Below, piece by piece: positions 7,112-9,058 of a DNA stretch of 9,058 nucleotides. This DNA comes from Chloroflexi bacterium UBA4733 (GTDB lineage: Bacteria > Chloroflexota > UBA4733): contig DHIZ01000396.1 in assembly GCA_002404055.1 (NCBI GenBank), positions 1 through 9,058 on the forward strand. Direction: 5' to 3'. Every line of letters starts with the position of its first letter. The stretch's first letter is position 1. The notes under the pieces are model-generated. The model ran no database searches. It was not told where the DNA came from and saw only the letters and a program-made list of their open reading frames with translations. A program made the translations under genes and the position numbers.

Positions 7112-7127
7112 GCGCGCGCGCGCCTGG
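7108..7127. repeat. GC-repeat palindrome at the tnpA amber codon
   Basis: AGGCGCGCGCGCGCCT (7110-7125) is a perfect 16-bp palindrome containing a (GC)6 run. If the stop codon TAG is restored to CAG, the palindrome grows to 20 bp (7108-7127) with CCAGG on one side and CCTGG on the other. Alternating CG of this length favours Z-DNA and strong hairpins. Confidence 0.8.
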
Positions 7128-7246
7128 AAGCGATCGCCCAGGAGACCGACCGCGCCTTCCCTGCCAACAAGTTCGTCCGCATCGAGCATGGCGCGCCGGT
7201 CATTACCCGTCCGCTGCGCCCGCCGGACGCGCCCAGCGTCCTCGCT

Positions 7247-8521
7247 TTGGAGACGCTGCTGGCCGAGCGCCTCCAGATGGTCAACATCCTCGACCTACTC
7301 AGCGATACCGAGCACTGGCTGCGCTGGACACGGTTCTTTGGCCCCATCTCCGGCCACGACACCAAGCTCGAGGACCCCGTGGGACGCTATCTGACGACGG
7401 TGTTCTGCTACGGCACGAACATCGGCCCGTCCGAGGGCGCCCGGTCGCTGGACGGCCTCGACCGGCGGCAGATCGCCTGGGTCAACCAGCGCCACATCAC
7501 GGAAGAGGGACTCGACCAAGCCAACGCCTGCGTGATCACCGCCTACAGCCGCCTCCTCCTGCCGAAGTGCTGGGGAGTCGGCACACGGGTGTCGGCCGAC
7601 GGGACCAAGTGGGAACTGTATGAAAACAACCTGCTGTCCGAGCGGCACGTGCGGTATGGCAGCTACGGCGGCATCGGCTACTATCACGTCACCGATACCT
7701 ACATCGCCTGGTTCGCCCATTTCATCCCGTGTGGCGCCTTCGAGGGGCACTACATTCTCGACCCTTTCTTCCAGAACAAGAGCGAGATCCACCCGGATAC
7801 GGTGCATGCCGACAGTCACGGCCAGAGCGAGACGATCTTCGGGCTGGCCGCGCTTTTAGGGATCGAACTCATGCCCCGGATTCGGCAATGGAAAGACCTC
7901 ACGCTGTACCGCCCCAGCAAAGAAAGTCGCTACGAGCACATCGACGAGGTGTTCTCCGCGACTGTCGATTGGGAACTGATCGCCGCGCATCTGCCGGACA
8001 TGCTGCGGGTCGCGCTGTCGATCAAAGCGGGGCGTCTCACGCCGTCGACGATCCTGCGCAAGTTGGGGATGTATAGCCGCAAGAACCGGCTCTTCCACGC
8101 CTTCCGAGAGTTGGGGCGGGCAATGCGCAGCGGCTTTCTGTTGCAGTATATGGGCGACGCTGACTTGCGCTCCATGATTCAGGCCGCGACGAGCAAGAAC
8201 GAATCCTTCAACGATTTTGCCCAGTGGGTCTTATTCGGGGGGGCGAGCGTGATCGCCGAGAATGATCGCGCCGAACAACGCAAGATCGTGAAGTACAACC
8301 AGTTGGTCGCGAATTGCCTGATCTTCGCCAATGTCTGGATGATGACGCGCGTCTTCCAGGGCTTGCGGGAGGAAGGTATCCCAGTGGGGACGGAGGACGT
8401 GGCAGCACTGAGTCCCTACGTACGGGAGCACATCATCCGGTTCGGTCGCTATGCCCTCGACCGCGAGCGCATGCCCCCGCCGATTGATTACGCGGCGCCT
8501 GTTACCTCCGCCGCACAGTAG
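7247..8521 (+). CDS. tnpA: TnpA C-terminal catalytic fragment (DDE_Tnp_Tn3 domain)
   Basis: This is the same frame as the upstream fragment. The region after the amber codon carries the whole RNase H-like core. Within a product counted from TTG 7247, Asp118 lies in VSADGTKW, Asp189 in VHADSHGQSE and Glu319 in SKNESFND. Other family hallmarks are YHVTDTYIAWFAHFIPCG, LMPRIRQWKDL, GRLTPSTILRKLG and NQLVANCLIFANVW. No convincing ribosome site precedes TTG 7247 or the first ATG at 7277, so independent translation is doubtful. It is listed because automatic annotation would call it as a separate gene. Confidence 0.7.
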   Translation: METLLAERLQMVNILDLLSDTEHWLRWTRFFGPISGHDTKLEDPVGRYLTTVFCYGTNIGPSEGARSLDGLDRRQIAWVNQRHITEEGLDQANACVITAYSRLLLPKCWGVGTRVSADGTKWELYENNLLSERHVRYGSYGGIGYYHVTDTYIAWFAHFIPCGAFEGHYILDPFFQNKSEIHPDTVHADSHGQSETIFGLAALLGIELMPRIRQWKDLTLYRPSKESRYEHIDEVFSATVDWELIAAHLPDMLRVALSIKAGRLTPSTILRKLGMYSRKNRLFHAFRELGRAMRSGFLLQYMGDADLRSMIQAATSKNESFNDFAQWVLFGGASVIAENDRAEQRKIVKYNQLVANCLIFANVWMMTRVFQGLREEGIPVGTEDVAALSPYVREHIIRFGRYALDRERMPPPIDYAAPVTSAAQ

Positions 8522-8551
8522 GCGCCGCGCCGCTGGCCACGCTTTGCAAGC

Positions 8552-8588
8552 AAATGGCCCAAAAATTCACGAATCGTTGCCGTACCCC
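8552..8588 (-). repeat. Right terminal inverted repeat of the Tn3-family transposon
   Basis: This is the exact reverse complement of the left repeat over 37 bp, ending CCCC at 8588. It begins 30 bases after the tnpA stop, as is usual for Tn3 elements. The outer base abuts an AAC codon of the brnT frame. Confidence 0.97.
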
Positions 8589-8831
8589 AACGTGGAGCAA
8601 ATCGCTCGCCATGGGCTCACCCCCGACGAGGTGGAAGAAGCGTTACTTGACCCGCGTCGCTTCGGCGCCCCCGCCAGGAACACTGAAGACGAACGTCGTT
8701 GGGCGGTGCTGGGCGCGACAATTTCCGGCCGGGTCTTGTTGGCAGTCTTTACGCGCCGCGCGGGATTAGTGCGGGTTGTCACCGCGCGTGATGCCGACGC
8801 GGCACAGCGCCGACGCTATCGAAAGGAATGA
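8589..8831 (+). pseudogene. brnT: BrnT-family toxin, 5' end lost at the transposon junction
   Basis: The frame from 8589 to TGA 8829-8831 gives 80 residues beginning NVEQIARHGLTPDEVEEALLDPR, then RRWAVLGATISGRVLLAVF and VRVVTARDADAAQRRRYRK. This is the BrnT/DUF497 pattern of type II toxin RNases (about 90 residues). Only the first ten or so residues (the usual M...WDxxK/W region) are missing, cut by the transposon end. The frame is open upstream into the inverted repeat, so translation could start at TTG 8577 inside the repeat or at GTG 8592 (residue 2), but neither has a clear ribosome site. The stop overlaps ATGA next to the antitoxin start, the usual toxin-first brnTA order. The family assignment is fairly firm. 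Whether it is still expressed is open. Confidence 0.78.
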
Positions 8832-8833
8832 CC

Positions 8834-9058
8834 ATGCCACGAGCGCAGCACACGGCAACACAAACCCTGCACGACCTGGACCACATCCCCACCTTCGCGA
8901 CTGAGGCGGAAGAGGCGGCGTTCTGGGACGAGCATGAACTTGGCGATGAGGTCCTGGAGCGGATGGGGCCGCTGCCCGCCGACATCCTCCCGCCGGCGCG
9001 ACCCCGCACCGCATCCATCGATCTGCACCTCGATGCCGGGACCCTGCAACGTCTGCGC
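8834..9058 (+). CDS. brnA: CopG/BrnA-type antitoxin, cut by right window edge
   Basis: The frame is open from ATG 8834 to the edge (75 codons seen). It would neutralise the BrnT toxin and repress the operon. The N-terminal motif IPTFATEAEEAAFWDEHEL is the IPxFxxExEEAxFWxxH signature of CopG-type antitoxins, and TASIDLHLDAGTLQRLR is the start of a ribbon-helix-helix domain, whose end is missing. AAAGGA at 8822-8827 is six bases before ATG 8834. An in-frame ATG at 8828 overlaps the toxin stop but is too close to that site. The gene lies just outside the transposon and appears intact as far as visible, though its operon promoter was probably separated from it by the insertion. Confidence 0.8.
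   Translation, partial: MPRAQHTATQTLHDLDHIPTFATEAEEAAFWDEHELGDEVLERMGPLPADILPPARPRTASIDLHLDAGTLQRLR

Larger units (their letters stand above)
5507..8521 (+). pseudogene. tnpA: Tn3-family transposase TnpA, full length but interrupted by one in-frame TAG
   Basis: The frame starts at ATG 5507, with GAGGT at 5494-5498, and would run 1,004 residues to TAG at 8519-8521. That is the normal Tn3 TnpA length, except for an amber codon at 7109-7111 (codon 535). There is no frameshift: codons after the stop continue as conserved TnpA sequence (ARARLEAIAQETDRAF). Numbered as if intact, the DDE triad is Asp698 (VSADGTKW), Asp769 (HADSHGQS) and Glu899 (KNESFND), close to the Tn3 positions (689, 765, 895). 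A CAG (Gln) codon is the likeliest ancestor. The product would bind the 37-bp ends and carry out replicative transposition. As it stands, the break separates the DNA-binding N-terminal part from the whole catalytic domain, unless the stop is read through or is a sequencing error. Confidence 0.9.
4185..8588 (+). mobile_element. Tn3-family transposon, Tn4430-like (tyrosine recombinase plus TnpA), complete unit of 4,404 bp
   Basis: The element is bounded by perfect 37-bp inverted repeats beginning GGGG, with only two genes inside, both on the plus strand: a tyrosine recombinase then tnpA. This matches the compact Tn4430 plan (about 4.15 kb, TnpI resolves cointegrates at an internal site upstream of tnpI) rather than the Tn3/Tn21 plan with a serine resolvase. 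No passenger gene is present. The tnpA frame is interrupted by a single TAG, so autonomous transposition is doubtful unless the codon is suppressed. Flanking 5-mers are ATGAC on the left and AACGT on the right, so no target-site duplication is preserved. Confidence 0.93.

Noticed and set aside
7111..7246. Programmed frameshift joining the two tnpA pieces
   Set aside because: Both pieces are in the same reading frame. The break is a plain in-frame TAG, so readthrough or mutation applies, not frameshifting.
8554..8769. ATG inside the right inverted repeat opening a 71-residue frame into the toxin region
   Set aside because: It is out of frame with brnT and its sequence shows no family features.
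1..9058. CRISPR arrays, tRNA or rRNA genes
   Set aside because: No regularly spaced repeats and no recognisable RNA-gene sequence were seen on reading; no covariance-model search could be run.

Overview
The window is GC-rich (roughly two thirds or more G+C) bacterial DNA, and its genuine genes end most codons in G or C. The long metallo-beta-lactamase/beta-CASP protein and the general gene style suggest a Chloroflexota bacterium of the Thermomicrobia type. That is a guess from protein flavour, not a marker-based placement. The region looks accessory: a few host genes among mobile elements.

Layout. (1) Positions 1-909 hold the 5' part of an ISL3-family insertion sequence on the minus strand. 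Its transposase starts at 824 and runs off the left edge, with a candidate element end near 909. (2) Positions 1017/1038-1457 encode a small protein with one membrane segment and a doubtful start codon. (3) Positions 1567-4086 encode an 839-residue MBL/beta-CASP RNA-processing-type nuclease. Its motifs look intact, and its C-terminal third is an internally duplicated region of unknown function. (4) Positions 4087-4184 are a short non-coding joint that may hold a scrap of another insertion sequence. (5) Positions 4185-8588 are a complete 4,404-bp Tn3-family transposon of Tn4430-like design: perfect 37-bp inverted repeats beginning GGGG, a tyrosine recombinase (tnpI-like), a candidate resolution site upstream of it, and a full-length tnpA broken by one in-frame TAG. 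(6) Immediately right of the transposon is a BrnT-type toxin gene that has lost its first residues, followed by a CopG/BrnA-type antitoxin gene cut by the right edge.

How it fits together. The transposon's right end abuts codon AAC of brnT, so the toxin has lost its own start and promoter while the antitoxin reading frame is intact as far as it can be seen. The two 5-bp flanks of the transposon differ (ATGAC and AACGT), so this is not a simple insertion with its duplication preserved. An adjacent deletion or recombination between copies probably followed. The element has perfect ends but a single-base amber mutation in tnpA, which suggests recent activity and recent inactivation. All catalytic residues of TnpA lie beyond the stop.

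Most worth checking are the amber codon, which sits in a GC-repeat palindrome at what would have been a CCAGG site; the transposon-toxin junction; and the duplicated C-terminal region of the MBL/beta-CASP protein.
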